NCBI GenBank assembly: GCA_963707895.1
Contig: CAVPRS010000009.1
Location: 62,001 to 126,000 of the forward strand
DNA: 64,000 nucleotides
DNA from: Fodinibacter sp963707895
GTDB lineage: Bacteria > Actinomycetota > Actinomycetes > Actinomycetales > Dermatophilaceae
Reading direction: 5' to 3'
Shown here: in pieces, positions 15,525-24,337 of the stretch
Position numbering within the stretch: position 1 is the first letter of the stretch
Layout of the letters: every line of letters starts with the position of its first letter
Program-made: the position numbers and the translations under genes
The notes under the pieces: model-generated
Seen by the model: only the letters and a program-made list of their open reading frames with translations
Told to the model about the DNA's origin: nothing
Databases searched by the model: none

Positions 15525-16771
15525 CCGCCGAGACCCCCCGCCTGCAGCTGACCCCGACGCTGGGCCTCTCCCGTGCGCTGACCCGTGGTTCCGTGGCGAA
15601 GAAGGTCGTGCACGCCACGGTCGCCGGCATGCCGCTGCGCCTGCGCTACCCCGACGGCACCGAGGTCGGCGGCGGAGGCCCCGACTCGCCGGTGCTCGAG
15701 GTGGTGCGCCCGGCCGCGCTCTACCGACGGCTCGAGACCCACCCCAAGATCGGCCTCGGCGAGGCCTACATGGCCGGTGACTGGCGCGCCGCCCCGGGCA
15801 CCGACCTCGCCCAGGCGCTGATGCCGTTCGCGGCACGGATGGGCGCACTGGTGCCCAAGCCGCTGCTCTCGCTGCGCGGACTGGTCGACCGCGCCATCCC
15901 GCGCCAGCAGCGCAACACCCTCGCGGGCTCGCGCAGCAACATCAGCGCGCACTACGACCTCAGCAACGACCTGTTCGCCGCGTTCCTCGATCCCTCGATG
16001 TCGTACAGCTCGGCGCTGTTCGACCCGCGCCGGCCGCTCGCCGAGCAGGACCTGCACGAGGCCCAGCTGCGCAAGGTCGACGCCATCCTGGATGCCGCTT
16101 CGGTGCGCGACGGCAGCCGGGTGCTCGAGATCGGCACCGGCTGGGGGGAGCTCGCGATCAGGGCGGCCCGCCGCGGCGCGACGGTCACCACCGTCACGCT
16201 CTCGGCGGAGCAGCGTGACCTCGCGAGGAAGCGGGTCGCCGAGGCCGGCGTCACCGAGCGGGTCGACGTACGGCTCCAGGACTACCGCGAGGTGACCGGA
16301 CAGTTCGACGCGATCGTGAGCGTGGAGATGATCGAGGCCGTGGGCGAGGAGTACTGGGAGACCTACTTCCAGCGCATCGACGCGCTGCTGGCGCCCGGTG
16401 GTGCGGTCGCCGTCCAGGCGATCCTCATGGAGCACCACCGGCTGATGGCGACCCGCGGCTCGTTCGGCTGGATCCAGAAGTACATCTTCCCGGGCGGGCT
16501 GATCCCGTCGCTGCAGTCGATCCACGAGGTCACGCGTGACAGCACCGACCTGCGGGTAGAGCGCGTGCAGGCGTTCGGCGGCGACTACGCCGAGACTCTG
16601 CGGCGCTGGCGAGAGACCTTCCTCGCGCAGTGGCCGAGCATCCACAGCCAGGGTTTCGACGAGACCTTCCGCCGGATGTGGGAGTTCTACCTCGCCTACT
16701 GTGAGGCAGGGTTCGCCACGCACTACCTCGACGTCGCCCAGATCCGACTCTCCCGAAAGGACAGCCGATGA
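15521..16771 (+). CDS. Cfa-like SAM-dependent lipid methyltransferase (second copy)
   Basis: A 416-residue Cfa-family enzyme. Substrate-site motif SNISAHYDLSNDLFAAFLD near residue 142; SAM motif VLEIGTGWGELAIRAA near 203; QDYREV and VSVEMIEAVGEEYWETYF; and QKYIFPGGLIPSL near 323, the full Cfa set. Relatives in equivalent operons methylate unsaturated fatty acyl chains, in one proteobacterial case on the way to furan fatty acids. The first copy across the operator is clearly diverged. The start is fixed by the ATGA overlap with DUF1365. Confidence 0.9.
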   Translation: MTAETPRLQLTPTLGLSRALTRGSVAKKVVHATVAGMPLRLRYPDGTEVGGGGPDSPVLEVVRPAALYRRLETHPKIGLGEAYMAGDWRAAPGTDLAQALMPFAARMGALVPKPLLSLRGLVDRAIPRQQRNTLAGSRSNISAHYDLSNDLFAAFLDPSMSYSSALFDPRRPLAEQDLHEAQLRKVDAILDAASVRDGSRVLEIGTGWGELAIRAARRGATVTTVTLSAEQRDLARKRVAEAGVTERVDVRLQDYREVTGQFDAIVSVEMIEAVGEEYWETYFQRIDALLAPGGAVAVQAILMEHHRLMATRGSFGWIQKYIFPGGLIPSLQSIHEVTRDSTDLRVERVQAFGGDYAETLRRWRETFLAQWPSIHSQGFDETFRRMWEFYLAYCEAGFATHYLDVAQIRLSRKDSR

Positions 16772-17199
16772 GCACGACCATCGAGCGCACCGTGACGACC
16801 ACTGCCGCACCCGAGAAGGTGTTCCCCTACCTCGTCGACTTCCGCAACGCGACCGAGTGGGACTCCGGGACCGAGTCGTGTGAACGTGTCTCCGGTGACG
16901 GCGGGCCCGGCACCGTCTACAGGAACGTCTCGAAGTTCGCGGGCAACACCGTCGAGCTGGAGTACACGGTGGATGCCGTGGAGCAGCCGCGGTTCGTCAT
17001 CGTCGGGCGCAACGACACCACGACCAGTCAGGACACGATCACGGTGACCCCGAGGGAGGGTGGGTCGACGGTGGTCTACCGCGCCGACTTCACCTTCACC
17101 GGGCTCGCCCGGTTCGCCGGTCCCCTGATGAGGCCCCTGCTCGACCGGCTCGGCGACAAGACCGCCGCCCAGCTGGGGTCCGCACTGGACCGCCTGTGA
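16768..17199 (+). CDS. SRPBCC (START-like) family protein
   Basis: A 143-residue protein of the polyketide cyclase/dehydrase and lipid-transport superfamily: IERTVTTTAAPEKVFPYLVDFRNATEWDSGTESCERVSGDGG at the N-terminus, then alternating strands and a C-terminal helix (MRPLLDRLGDKTAAQLGSALD). The fold has a deep hydrophobic pocket, so it may bind or carry the fatty-acyl intermediate. Overlaps both neighbours (ATGA and GTGA). Confidence 0.85.
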   Translation: MSTTIERTVTTTAAPEKVFPYLVDFRNATEWDSGTESCERVSGDGGPGTVYRNVSKFAGNTVELEYTVDAVEQPRFVIVGRNDTTTSQDTITVTPREGGSTVVYRADFTFTGLARFAGPLMRPLLDRLGDKTAAQLGSALDRL

Positions 17200-18209
17200 G
17201 CGAACCTCGCCGGGCCCTGGTCACCGGCGTCACGGGATACATCGGCTCGCGCCTCGTCCCCCTTCTCCTCGAGGAGGGCTGGCAGGTGCGGGCCCTGACC
17301 CGCGACGACTCCAAGGTGGCCGACCGGTCGTGGCGCGACAGCGTCGAGGTCGTCGAGGGCGATGCCGGCTCCCGCGCCTCGCTGTCGACCGCGCTCGCCG
17401 ATGTCGACGTCGCGTACTACTTCCTGCACTCGATGGATGGCGGCGGCAACTTCGTCGAGCGCGACCGCGAGCTGGCGCGTACCTTCGGGATGGCGGCCTT
17501 CGAGGCCGGGGTGGGGCGCATCGTCTACCTGTCCGGGCTGCACCCCGACCAAGGACCCCTGAGCGACCACCTCGCGTCGCGGGTCGAGGTGGGGGACCTG
17601 CTGATGTCCAGCGGCGTGCCGACCGCGGTGCTCCAGGCAGCCGTCATCCTCGGCTCGGGGTCGGCGTCGTTCGAGATGCTGCGCCACCTCACGACCCGGC
17701 TCCCCCTGATGGTGACACCGAAGTGGCTGGACAACCGGATCCAGCCGATCGCCGTGCGTGACGTGCTGCACTACCTCGTCCGCGCGCCCGACCTGCCGCC
17801 CGAGGTCAACCGCACCTTCGACATCGGCGGACCCGAGGTGCTCACCTACCGCGAGATGATCCAGCGCTTCGCGAAGGTCGCCGGGCTCAGGCCCCGGGGC
17901 ATCGTCACCGTGCCGGTGCTCACCCCCTACCTCGCCAGCCAGTGGGTCGGGTTCGTGACGCCCGTGCCCACCGGTGTCGCCAAGCCGCTCGTCGGCAGCC
18001 TGCTGCACGAGGTGGTCTGTCGCGAGCACGACCTCGACGCCCTGGTCGGGGCGCCGCCCGGCGGCCCACTCCCCTTCGACCGGGCCGTGGCCGATGCCGT
18101 CGCGGGCGATGCCGCCGACCCCCGCCCGGAGCCGGGCACCGTCGACCCCGCTCGCGTCACGAGCGCCGACCCCGAGTGGGCCGGCGGTCGCGGGACGGGC
18201 GGGTCGTGA
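17196..18209 (+). CDS. NAD(P)-binding extended-SDR-like protein
   Basis: A 337-residue protein with an N-terminal Rossmann fold of the NmrA/epimerase type (ALVTGVTGYIGSRLVPLLLEEG, then TRDDSK). YYFLHSM and VYLSGLHP follow, and the DUF2867-type continuation is not obvious. It lacks the usual YxxxK, so it may be a reductase of atypical form or a binding protein. The C-terminal 40 residues are Pro/Asp-rich. It starts in a GTGA overlap with the SRPBCC gene and is followed after 13 nt by the CPBP gene. Confidence 0.82.
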   Translation: MSEPRRALVTGVTGYIGSRLVPLLLEEGWQVRALTRDDSKVADRSWRDSVEVVEGDAGSRASLSTALADVDVAYYFLHSMDGGGNFVERDRELARTFGMAAFEAGVGRIVYLSGLHPDQGPLSDHLASRVEVGDLLMSSGVPTAVLQAAVILGSGSASFEMLRHLTTRLPLMVTPKWLDNRIQPIAVRDVLHYLVRAPDLPPEVNRTFDIGGPEVLTYREMIQRFAKVAGLRPRGIVTVPVLTPYLASQWVGFVTPVPTGVAKPLVGSLLHEVVCREHDLDALVGAPPGGPLPFDRAVADAVAGDAADPRPEPGTVDPARVTSADPEWAGGRGTGGS

Positions 18210-18222
18210 TCCGAGCCACCCG

Positions 18223-18945
18223 ATGAACCCGGTCGCCGAGCTGCGTGCCTTCGTGCGCGCCGCGCTGGTCGACCCCGTCCCGCGCGACCACACCGAGACC
18301 GACGCCGCGTTCCACCGACGTCGGGTGGTCGCCGTCGTCACCCTGCTGGTCGGGGCGGGTGTGCTCGCCTGGGCGCTGCGCATCCAGCCCGGTGACCCCA
18401 CCTTCTACGCCGCCACCCTCGCGCTGGCGGCGGTCTGGGCGATCGGGGCCTTCGCGTCGGGTCCGCTGCACCTGGGCCGGGCACGCACCCGGGGTGGCGA
18501 CGCGTCGGGACGGGCCGTCGTGCAGTCCCTCGCCCTCGGGGCGCTGCTGCTCGTACTGTTCCTCGCCGGTGCCGTGGTGGTCGCCCAGGTGCCCGTGCTG
18601 CGCGACCCCGTCCAGGAGCTGCTCGACCACGCCGTCTACGGCTCGCTCGCCGTCGTCACGCTGATCACCGTGGTCAACGGCATCGCCGAGGAGCTCTACT
18701 TCCGGGGCGCCCTGTTCGCCGCGGTCGGGCGCCGGCACGCCGTCGCCGTCACCACGATCGTCTACACGCTCGTGACGGCGACGTCCGGCATCCCGTTGCT
18801 CGCGCTGGCCGCGGCGCTGGTCGGGCTCGTGGTGGCCTTCCAGCGTCGGGTGACGGGCGGCATCCTCGGGCCTGTCATCACGCACCTGACCTGGTCGGTC
18901 GGCATGCTCTACCTGCTGCCCCCGGTGCTGGACCGGCTCTCGTGA
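18223..18945 (+). CDS. CPBP-family intramembrane metalloprotease
   Basis: A 240-residue membrane protein with about six segments. The CPBP/ABI motif EELYFRG (EExxxR) is at about residue 160, with a later THLTWS (His). Bacterial members cleave or process membrane peptides or prenyl proteins; the substrate here is unknown. ATG at 18223 is the first start after the previous stop that leaves a hydrophilic N-terminus. It belongs to the operon by spacing (13 nt upstream, 10 nt downstream to the photolyase gene). Confidence 0.85.
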   Translation: MNPVAELRAFVRAALVDPVPRDHTETDAAFHRRRVVAVVTLLVGAGVLAWALRIQPGDPTFYAATLALAAVWAIGAFASGPLHLGRARTRGGDASGRAVVQSLALGALLLVLFLAGAVVVAQVPVLRDPVQELLDHAVYGSLAVVTLITVVNGIAEELYFRGALFAAVGRRHAVAVTTIVYTLVTATSGIPLLALAAALVGLVVAFQRRVTGGILGPVITHLTWSVGMLYLLPPVLDRLS

Positions 18946-18955
18946 GGGGCGCGCG

Positions 18956-20323
18956 ATGACCTCCGTGCTCTGGCTGCGCCGCGACCTGCGCCGGCGCGAC
19001 CACCCCGCGCTGCTGGCTGCCCGGGATGCGGCCGGCGACGGCGACCTCGTCGTGGCCTTCGTCGTCGACCCTCGGCTGTGGGACGGCGGCGGCGCCGCGC
19101 GACGGGCCTGGCTGGCGGCCACCCTCGAGGCCACGGACGACGCCTTCGAGGGCTCGCTGACGCTGCTGCACGGCGACCCGCGCCGGGTGGTGCCCGAGCT
19201 CGCGGTGCGGGTGGGCGCCGGTTCGGTGCACGTGTCGCGCGAGACGACCCCTGCTGGTCGTCGACGGGACGAAGCGGTGGCGAAGTCCTTGGGGGACAAG
19301 GGGGTCGAGTGGGTCGAGACCGGAACGCCGTACGCCGTGGGACCGGGTCTGGTCGTCAACGGCTCGGGCGAGCCCTACAAGGTGTTCACGCCGTTCTCCA
19401 AGGCCTGGCGCGCGCACGGCTGGCCCGACCCGGCGCCGACCCCTCGCGAGCTGCCGCTGCGCCACGCCCGCAACGACGCCGACGCCACGGCGGCGGTGAA
19501 GGACGCCCTCGCGGCGCCGGACCTGCCGGACCTGCCCCCGGCGGGCGAGGAGGCGGCCCTGCGGAGGTGGCGGGCGTTCCGCGACGAAGCGCTCGCGGCC
19601 TACGCCGACGACCGGGACCGACCAGACCTTGACGGGACCTCCCGCCTCTCGCCCTACCTCAAGCTCGGCGTGCTGCACCCCCGCACCCTCTTGGCCGACC
19701 TCGCCGGAGAGCGCGGCAAGGACGCCCACACCTACGCGAGCGAGCTGGCCTGGCGCGAGTTCTACGCCGACGTGCTCTGGAACCAGCCGCGCACGGCATG
19801 GCACGACCTGCGGCCCGAGATGTCGCGGATGCGTTACGACGAGCCCGAGGACGGCATCGAGGCGTGGCGCACCGGGCGCACCGGCTACCCGGTCGTCGAC
19901 GCCGGGATGCGCCAGCTGCTCGCGCAGGGCTGGATGCACAACCGGGTGCGGATGATCACGGCCAGCTTCCTCACCAAGGACCTGCACGTGTGGTGGCCGG
20001 TCGGGGCACGGCACTTCCTCGAGCACCTGGTCGACGGCGACATCGCCTCGAACAACCACGGCTGGCAGTGGGTGGCCGGCACGGGAACCGACGCCTCGCC
20101 CTACTTCCGGGTGTTCAACCCGGTCACCCAGGGGCGCAAGTTCGACCCCGACGGCGCCTACGTGCGGCGGTGGGTGCCCGAGCTCGCGCACCTGGCCGGG
20201 GCCTCGGCGCACGAGCCGTGGGACGCGCCCGACGGCTACGCGCACGGCTACCCGCGGCGGATCGTCGACCACGCGGCGGAGCGCCTCGAGGCCCTGTCCC
20301 GGCTGGACGCCACCAAGCGCTGA
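18956..20323 (+). CDS. phrB: Deoxyribodipyrimidine photolyase
   Basis: A 455-residue class I photolyase. The antenna domain begins with SVLWLRRDLRRRDHPALLAA. The FAD domain contains SRLSPYLKLGVLHPRTL, WREFYADVLW, GYPVVDAGMRQLLAQGWMHNRVRM, NNHGWQWVAGTGTD and YFRVFNPVTQG. These enzymes split UV-induced pyrimidine dimers using blue light. It is the last gene of the light-type operon, which supports the idea that the whole operon is light-induced. A long palindrome follows 28 nt after the stop. Confidence 0.95.
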   Translation: MTSVLWLRRDLRRRDHPALLAARDAAGDGDLVVAFVVDPRLWDGGGAARRAWLAATLEATDDAFEGSLTLLHGDPRRVVPELAVRVGAGSVHVSRETTPAGRRRDEAVAKSLGDKGVEWVETGTPYAVGPGLVVNGSGEPYKVFTPFSKAWRAHGWPDPAPTPRELPLRHARNDADATAAVKDALAAPDLPDLPPAGEEAALRRWRAFRDEALAAYADDRDRPDLDGTSRLSPYLKLGVLHPRTLLADLAGERGKDAHTYASELAWREFYADVLWNQPRTAWHDLRPEMSRMRYDEPEDGIEAWRTGRTGYPVVDAGMRQLLAQGWMHNRVRMITASFLTKDLHVWWPVGARHFLEHLVDGDIASNNHGWQWVAGTGTDASPYFRVFNPVTQGRKFDPDGAYVRRWVPELAHLAGASAHEPWDAPDGYAHGYPRRIVDHAAERLEALSRLDATKR

Positions 20324-20351
20324 CCGCGTCCCAACTTTCCCGCCCGATGGG

Positions 20352-20402
20352 GGAACCTTCACCTTCGCACCACATCCGTTCCGGTGCGAACGTGAAGGTT
20401 CC
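20352..20402. terminator. Long palindrome ending the light-type operon
   Basis: Two 20-bp arms, GGAACCTTCACCTTCGCACC (20352-20371) and its complement with one mismatch (20383-20402), separated by 11 nt. Position and strength suit a terminator after the photolyase gene. No U-tract. Confidence 0.6.
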
Positions 20403-20740
20403 GGTGCGAACCGGCTCGCCCCGCCGCCGGCAGCCGCGCCCCTGACCGCCGGGGAGACGGGGAGCCAGGCCCTCTGTTGACCCGGCCCCCCGTCGGCTCG
20501 ATGCCCGGGACGCGTCGGCGCCGCGCACCGGCGAGGTGAGGTGCTCGTCGTCGGAACCACGACGACGACCGTCCTCACCTCCCGGCGCGCCCGGGGGCTT
20601 GCACCGACGGTAGGCGGCGGCCGATCCGGTGTCCGGCGAACGGCGAAACCGTGACCTGGCTGCGACCGTGAGGGCTCGCGCGCCGTTCCGCAGGGTGACC
20701 CCGGTGGTGTGCGGGCACCCGGCATCCCTAGGTTGGGACC
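20403..20740. other. Intergenic stretch, 338 bp, without a gene
   Basis: No credible coding frame. It holds an imperfect hairpin at 20535-20579 (GGTGAGG arms with GTCGTCG) and ends in a -10-like TAGGTT (20729-20734) six nt before the mutarotase ATG. Confidence 0.6.
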
Positions 20741-21577
20741 ATGACCGACGCCCTCACGGCACCGCGCACCGTCGACAACGCCGCGTGCACCGGCGAGGTG
20801 TACGACCAGGGCGCCCAGGTCACCCGGTGGGTCCCGACCGGAGCTGGTCCCGTGCTCTACGTCAGCACAGCCCTGAGGCTTGCGCCCGGCCGCTCCATCC
20901 GGGCCGGGGTGCCGGTGTGCTGGCCGTGGTTCGGACCGGGACGGACAGCCGGGATGGAGCCGATGCACGGGTTCGCGCGGACGTCGACGTGGCACCTGAC
21001 CGGGCGCACCGACGGCAGCGACGAGACGACGCTCGTCCACCGCCTCACCAGCGACGACGCGACCTCGCCGCACTGGCCGTACCGGTACACGGCCGAGCTG
21101 AGGACCCGCCTCGGTCGGACGCTGGAGGTGTCCCTCACCACCACGAACACCGGTGACGTCCCCTTCTCCTTCGAGGAGGCCCTGCACGCGTACCTCGTCG
21201 TGGGCGACGTGCGTGGGGTCCACGTGACCGGCCTGTCCGGGAAGTCGCTCTTCGACAAGGTGACCGGTACCGAGCGGGTGCAGCAGGGCGATCTCGAGTT
21301 CGGCGGCGAAGCCGACTTCGTCTACCGCACGAGCGACCCCGTGACGCTGCACGACCCCGCACTCGGGCGCCGGGTGGTGGTCACCACCGAGGGTGCGGGC
21401 AACATCGTGGTGTGGAACCCGTGGGCCACCAAGGCGGCGGAGGTTCCCGACATCGGTGACGACGACTGGGAACGCTTCGTGTGCATCGAGGGCGCCAACG
21501 CGTTCGAGAACGCGGTGTCCCTCGCACCGGGGGAGTCACACACCCTGACCTACCGACTGGAGGTGCACGCGCTGTGA
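20741..21577 (+). CDS. D-hexose-6-phosphate mutarotase / aldose-1-epimerase-like protein
   Basis: A 278-residue galactose-mutarotase-fold protein of the YeaD branch: GVPVCWPWFGPG near residue 64, MHGFARTSTW, the catalytic His and Glu regions EEALHAYLVVGD near 143 and FVCIEGAN near 245, and VWNPW. The branch interconverts alpha and beta anomers of hexose phosphates or, in YihR relatives, of sulfoquinovose. It is coupled by a GTGA overlap to an AGE-family isomerase, so the two act on one sugar. A -10 box 6 nt before the ATG suggests a leaderless mRNA. Confidence 0.87.
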   Translation: MTDALTAPRTVDNAACTGEVYDQGAQVTRWVPTGAGPVLYVSTALRLAPGRSIRAGVPVCWPWFGPGRTAGMEPMHGFARTSTWHLTGRTDGSDETTLVHRLTSDDATSPHWPYRYTAELRTRLGRTLEVSLTTTNTGDVPFSFEEALHAYLVVGDVRGVHVTGLSGKSLFDKVTGTERVQQGDLEFGGEADFVYRTSDPVTLHDPALGRRVVVTTEGAGNIVVWNPWATKAAEVPDIGDDDWERFVCIEGANAFENAVSLAPGESHTLTYRLEVHAL

Positions 21578-22785
21578 ACGAGATGCGTCCTGTGGATGAG
21601 GTGTCCTCCGCGGCCGGTCAGCGCTCGTGGCTCGACGAGCCGGGGCACCGGGCGTGGCTGCACTCCCGGTTCGCCGACGTCATCACCTTCGCCCTGGGGT
21701 CGATCCTGCCCACCGGGGGCTTCGCGTACCAGGCGGCAGATGGCACGCCGATGCCCGACCGCCGGCCCCAGCTCTTCCTCACGGCGCGGGTCGCCCACAC
21801 CGCCGCGCTGGGCGTGCGGCACGGGGTCCCCGGGTCGGGAGAGCTGCTCGACCACGCCATGGACTCCCTGACCGGGCTGCACGCCGACGCCGAGCACGGT
21901 GGCTGGCTCAGCGAGCCGGGGTCGGTCACCCGCAAGATGACCTACGACCACGTGCACGTGGGGCTGGCCTCGGCGACGGCGCTCATGGTCGGCCACCCGG
22001 CGGCGGCCGACCTGCTCGCCCGGGCCGCGGACGTCATCGAGACCCGGCTCTGGGACCCGCAGGCCGAGGCGCTCCTCGAGTCGTTCGCCGCGGACTGGTC
22101 CGACTCCGAGGACTACCGGGGAGCCAACGCCAACATGCACGGCCTCGAGGCGTTCATCGCCATGGGCAACGCCACCGGCGACGCCGTGTGGCACGAGCGC
22201 GGGCTGGCGATCGCCGACCGGCTCATCAACGGTGCCGCCCGCGAGCGGGGCTGGCTGCTGCCCGAGCACTTCAGCGCCGACTGGGTGGTGCTCCCCGAGT
22301 ACAACCGCGACGAGCCGCTGCACCCGTTCCGGCCGTACGGCGCCACCTTCGGGCACTCGCTGGAGTGGTCGCGCTTCCTCCTCCAGCTCGACGCCTCCCC
22401 GCTGGTCGAGTCCCCGTCGTGGCTCGTCGAGGCGGCCGACGGCCTGACCCGCCGGGCCCTCGACGGTGGCTGGGCGCTCGACGGCCGGCCCGGGCTGGTC
22501 TACACCGTCGACTGGGACGGCGCCCCGGTGGCCGACGTGCGCCTGCACTGGCCGGTGTGCGAGGGCATCCAGGCCGCCGCGGTGCTCCTGCGACGCACCG
22601 GCGACCCGCACTGGGAGGGCTGGTACCGCCGGCTCTGGGACCACGCCGCCCGCTGGTTCATCGACGAGCGCGGCACCTGGCGCAACGAGCTCGACGACGA
22701 CATGCGCGAGGCGGGCCGGGTCTGGCCCGGTCGGCCGGACCTCTACCACTGCGGCGGCGCCCTCACCCTCCCGCTGGAGGTCTGA
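21574..22785 (+). CDS. AGE-family sugar epimerase/isomerase (YihS/mannose-isomerase-like)
   Basis: A 403-residue (alpha/alpha)6-barrel protein of the N-acylglucosamine 2-epimerase superfamily. Conserved parts include LTARVAHTAALG near residue 69, YDHVHVGLASATAL with the catalytic-type His, GANANMHGLEAF, and FGHSLEWSRFL plus HWPVCEGIQAA. The motif set is nearer to YihS and D-mannose isomerases than to the true N-acylglucosamine epimerases. The GTG at 21574 overlaps the mutarotase stop; an ATG at 21583 is the alternative. Confidence 0.85.
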   Translation: MNEMRPVDEVSSAAGQRSWLDEPGHRAWLHSRFADVITFALGSILPTGGFAYQAADGTPMPDRRPQLFLTARVAHTAALGVRHGVPGSGELLDHAMDSLTGLHADAEHGGWLSEPGSVTRKMTYDHVHVGLASATALMVGHPAAADLLARAADVIETRLWDPQAEALLESFAADWSDSEDYRGANANMHGLEAFIAMGNATGDAVWHERGLAIADRLINGAARERGWLLPEHFSADWVVLPEYNRDEPLHPFRPYGATFGHSLEWSRFLLQLDASPLVESPSWLVEAADGLTRRALDGGWALDGRPGLVYTVDWDGAPVADVRLHWPVCEGIQAAAVLLRRTGDPHWEGWYRRLWDHAARWFIDERGTWRNELDDDMREAGRVWPGRPDLYHCGGALTLPLEV

Positions 22786-22808
22786 GGCTCGGCGGGGCTG
22801 CCCTCGGA

Positions 22809-22824
22809 CCCCGGTCGCCCGGGG
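22809..22824. terminator. Short hairpin between convergent genes
   Basis: CCCCGG-TCGC-CCGGGG between the isomerase stop (22785) and the end of the minus-strand transglutaminase gene. A weak bidirectional terminator at best. Confidence 0.35.
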
Positions 22825-22832
22825 AAGCGCGC

Positions 22833-23684
22833 TCAGCGCAGCACGACGAGCGCGTCGTGGTCCTCCACCGGCAGGTCGGGGTCGGACGTGGCGAGCACGG
22901 TGAACGCCGCCGGCTGGCTGATGCCACCGAGCGCGGTCAGGATGGCGGTGTCGGCGGCGTCGCGCCCGGTGGCGATGCGCACCATCGACGCGCGCGGGGC
23001 CAGCCGGGTCGCGTCGAACACCCGCCACACCCCGTCGACCGCCACCTCGACGACGGCGTGCGCGTCCATCGGCGACAGGCCGGGCGCGTAGACCGAGACG
23101 TAGCGAGCCGGCATCCCGAGCGCACGGCACATCGTGACCACGAGGTGCGCATAGTCTCGGCAGACGCCCTGGCCGGTGCCCAGCGGCACGAGGGCGTCGT
23201 CGACCGAGGTCGTGGATCCGGCTGTGTAGTAGAGGCGTTCGCTCACCCAGCTCACGACACGCTGCACCCTGCTCGCCTCGTCGCCGATCGCCCCGAACTC
23301 CGTCCCGGCGAAGCCTTCCACCCGGTCGCTCGGGCAGTAGCGGCTCGGCAGCACGTAGTGGAACCGCTCGCGCTCGGTCACCTCGACCGGCTCACCCCCG
23401 GCATCCCCGCCACCGAGCGCCACGGTCGCCTCGTACGCGACGGACAGGTCGCCCACCGGGGCGTCGACCACGTGCACCCGGGTCCCGCGGTCGAGCTCGA
23501 GCACGTGGTGGGGGATGCCGGTGCCGTCGGCGCCGCTGATGGTGAGGCTCTCGACGGCTTCCAGACCGCCGGCGACCGCGACCGAGATCGCGAGGCGCCC
23601 GGCCACCTCCACCGGGATGTCGAGTCGCGCACCGACGGTGGCCGACGTCGCCGGGCCGCCGATCGCAGGGGTCGAGCCGGTCAC
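22833..23684 (-). CDS. Transglutaminase-like cysteine peptidase-fold protein
   Basis: A 283-residue protein. The N-terminal half is a beta-rich domain typical of bacterial transglutaminase-like proteins. The catalytic half has GQGVCRDYAHLVVTMCRALG (Cys), MDAHAVVEV (His) and VFDATRLAP (Asp), the complete triad. Such cytosolic proteins may cleave or cross-link peptides; substrates are unknown. I chose the GTG at 23684 because GGAGG lies 5 nt upstream; the frame is open 18 codons further. Confidence 0.85.
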   Translation of the reverse strand: MTGSTPAIGGPATSATVGARLDIPVEVAGRLAISVAVAGGLEAVESLTISGADGTGIPHHVLELDRGTRVHVVDAPVGDLSVAYEATVALGGGDAGGEPVEVTERERFHYVLPSRYCPSDRVEGFAGTEFGAIGDEASRVQRVVSWVSERLYYTAGSTTSVDDALVPLGTGQGVCRDYAHLVVTMCRALGMPARYVSVYAPGLSPMDAHAVVEVAVDGVWRVFDATRLAPRASMVRIATGRDAADTAILTALGGISQPAAFTVLATSDPDLPVEDHDALVVLR

Positions 23685-23822
23685 GGGCACCTCCGGGGGA
23701 GCGGGGTCGGCGCTGGCGCGCCGGACCGCGGGCCACACGCGTCGTCGGGGGCGGAACCGCTGGGCGTGACGCTACCCCGCCCAGCCCTGGTCAGTCGCGC
23801 CCTCGACGACCACTGACCCCGT

Positions 23823-24311
23823 TCACCCCTCGCGGCGGGCCGCCTCGATCACGCTCGTCAGGCGGTCGCGCAGCTCCTCCAGCTCGGTCAGCTCGATGCC
23901 CAGCCGCGCCACGACGGCCGGGGGGATCCGCTCGGCCTGGGTGCGCAGGGCACGCCCGGCGGCGGTCAGGGTCACCGCCACGGCCCGCTCGTCGTCCGGG
24001 TCCCGGCGCCGGGCCACCAGGCCACCCGCCTCCAGCCGCTTGAGCAGGGGGGAGAGGGTGGCCGGCTCGAGGCTGAGCCGGCCGGCGAGCTCGCTGACCC
24101 GCAGCGGCTCGGACTCCCAGAGCGCGAGCATCACGAGGTACTGGGGGTGGGTCAGGCCCATCGGCTCCAGGAGCGGGCGGTACAGCGAGACCACCGTCCG
24201 CGAGGCGACGGCGAGTGCGAAGCAGACCTGGCGGTCCAGCGCGAGCAGGTCCGGCGCCGGCTCGGCCGCGGCTGCAGGGGTGGCCGCGATCCGGCTGGAG
24301 GTGGTGGGCAT
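23823..24311 (-). CDS. MarR/OhrR-like transcriptional regulator
   Basis: A 162-residue winged-helix regulator. DRQVCFALAVASRTV near residue 25 carries a Cys in the position of the peroxide-sensing Cys of OhrR. The wHTH spans LRVSELAGRLSLEPATLSPLLKRLEAGGLVARRRDPDDERAV. The OhrR group de-represses genes for organic hydroperoxide or electrophile defence. The ATG at 24311 is preferred to 24338 because the operator and likely promoter occupy 24338-24357. Divergent from a small protein gene and an NADP-dependent oxidoreductase, its likely targets. Confidence 0.87.
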   Translation of the reverse strand: MPTTSSRIAATPAAAAEPAPDLLALDRQVCFALAVASRTVVSLYRPLLEPMGLTHPQYLVMLALWESEPLRVSELAGRLSLEPATLSPLLKRLEAGGLVARRRDPDDERAVAVTLTAAGRALRTQAERIPPAVVARLGIELTELEELRDRLTSVIEAARREG

Positions 24312-24337
24312 GGTCGCAGTGTAGTGCCGAGTGGGCA

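Noticed and set aside
18878..21352. 824-codon open frame on the minus strand opposite the photolyase gene
   Set aside because: It mirrors codon bias of the plus-strand genes, whose frames carry full photolyase and mutarotase motifs.
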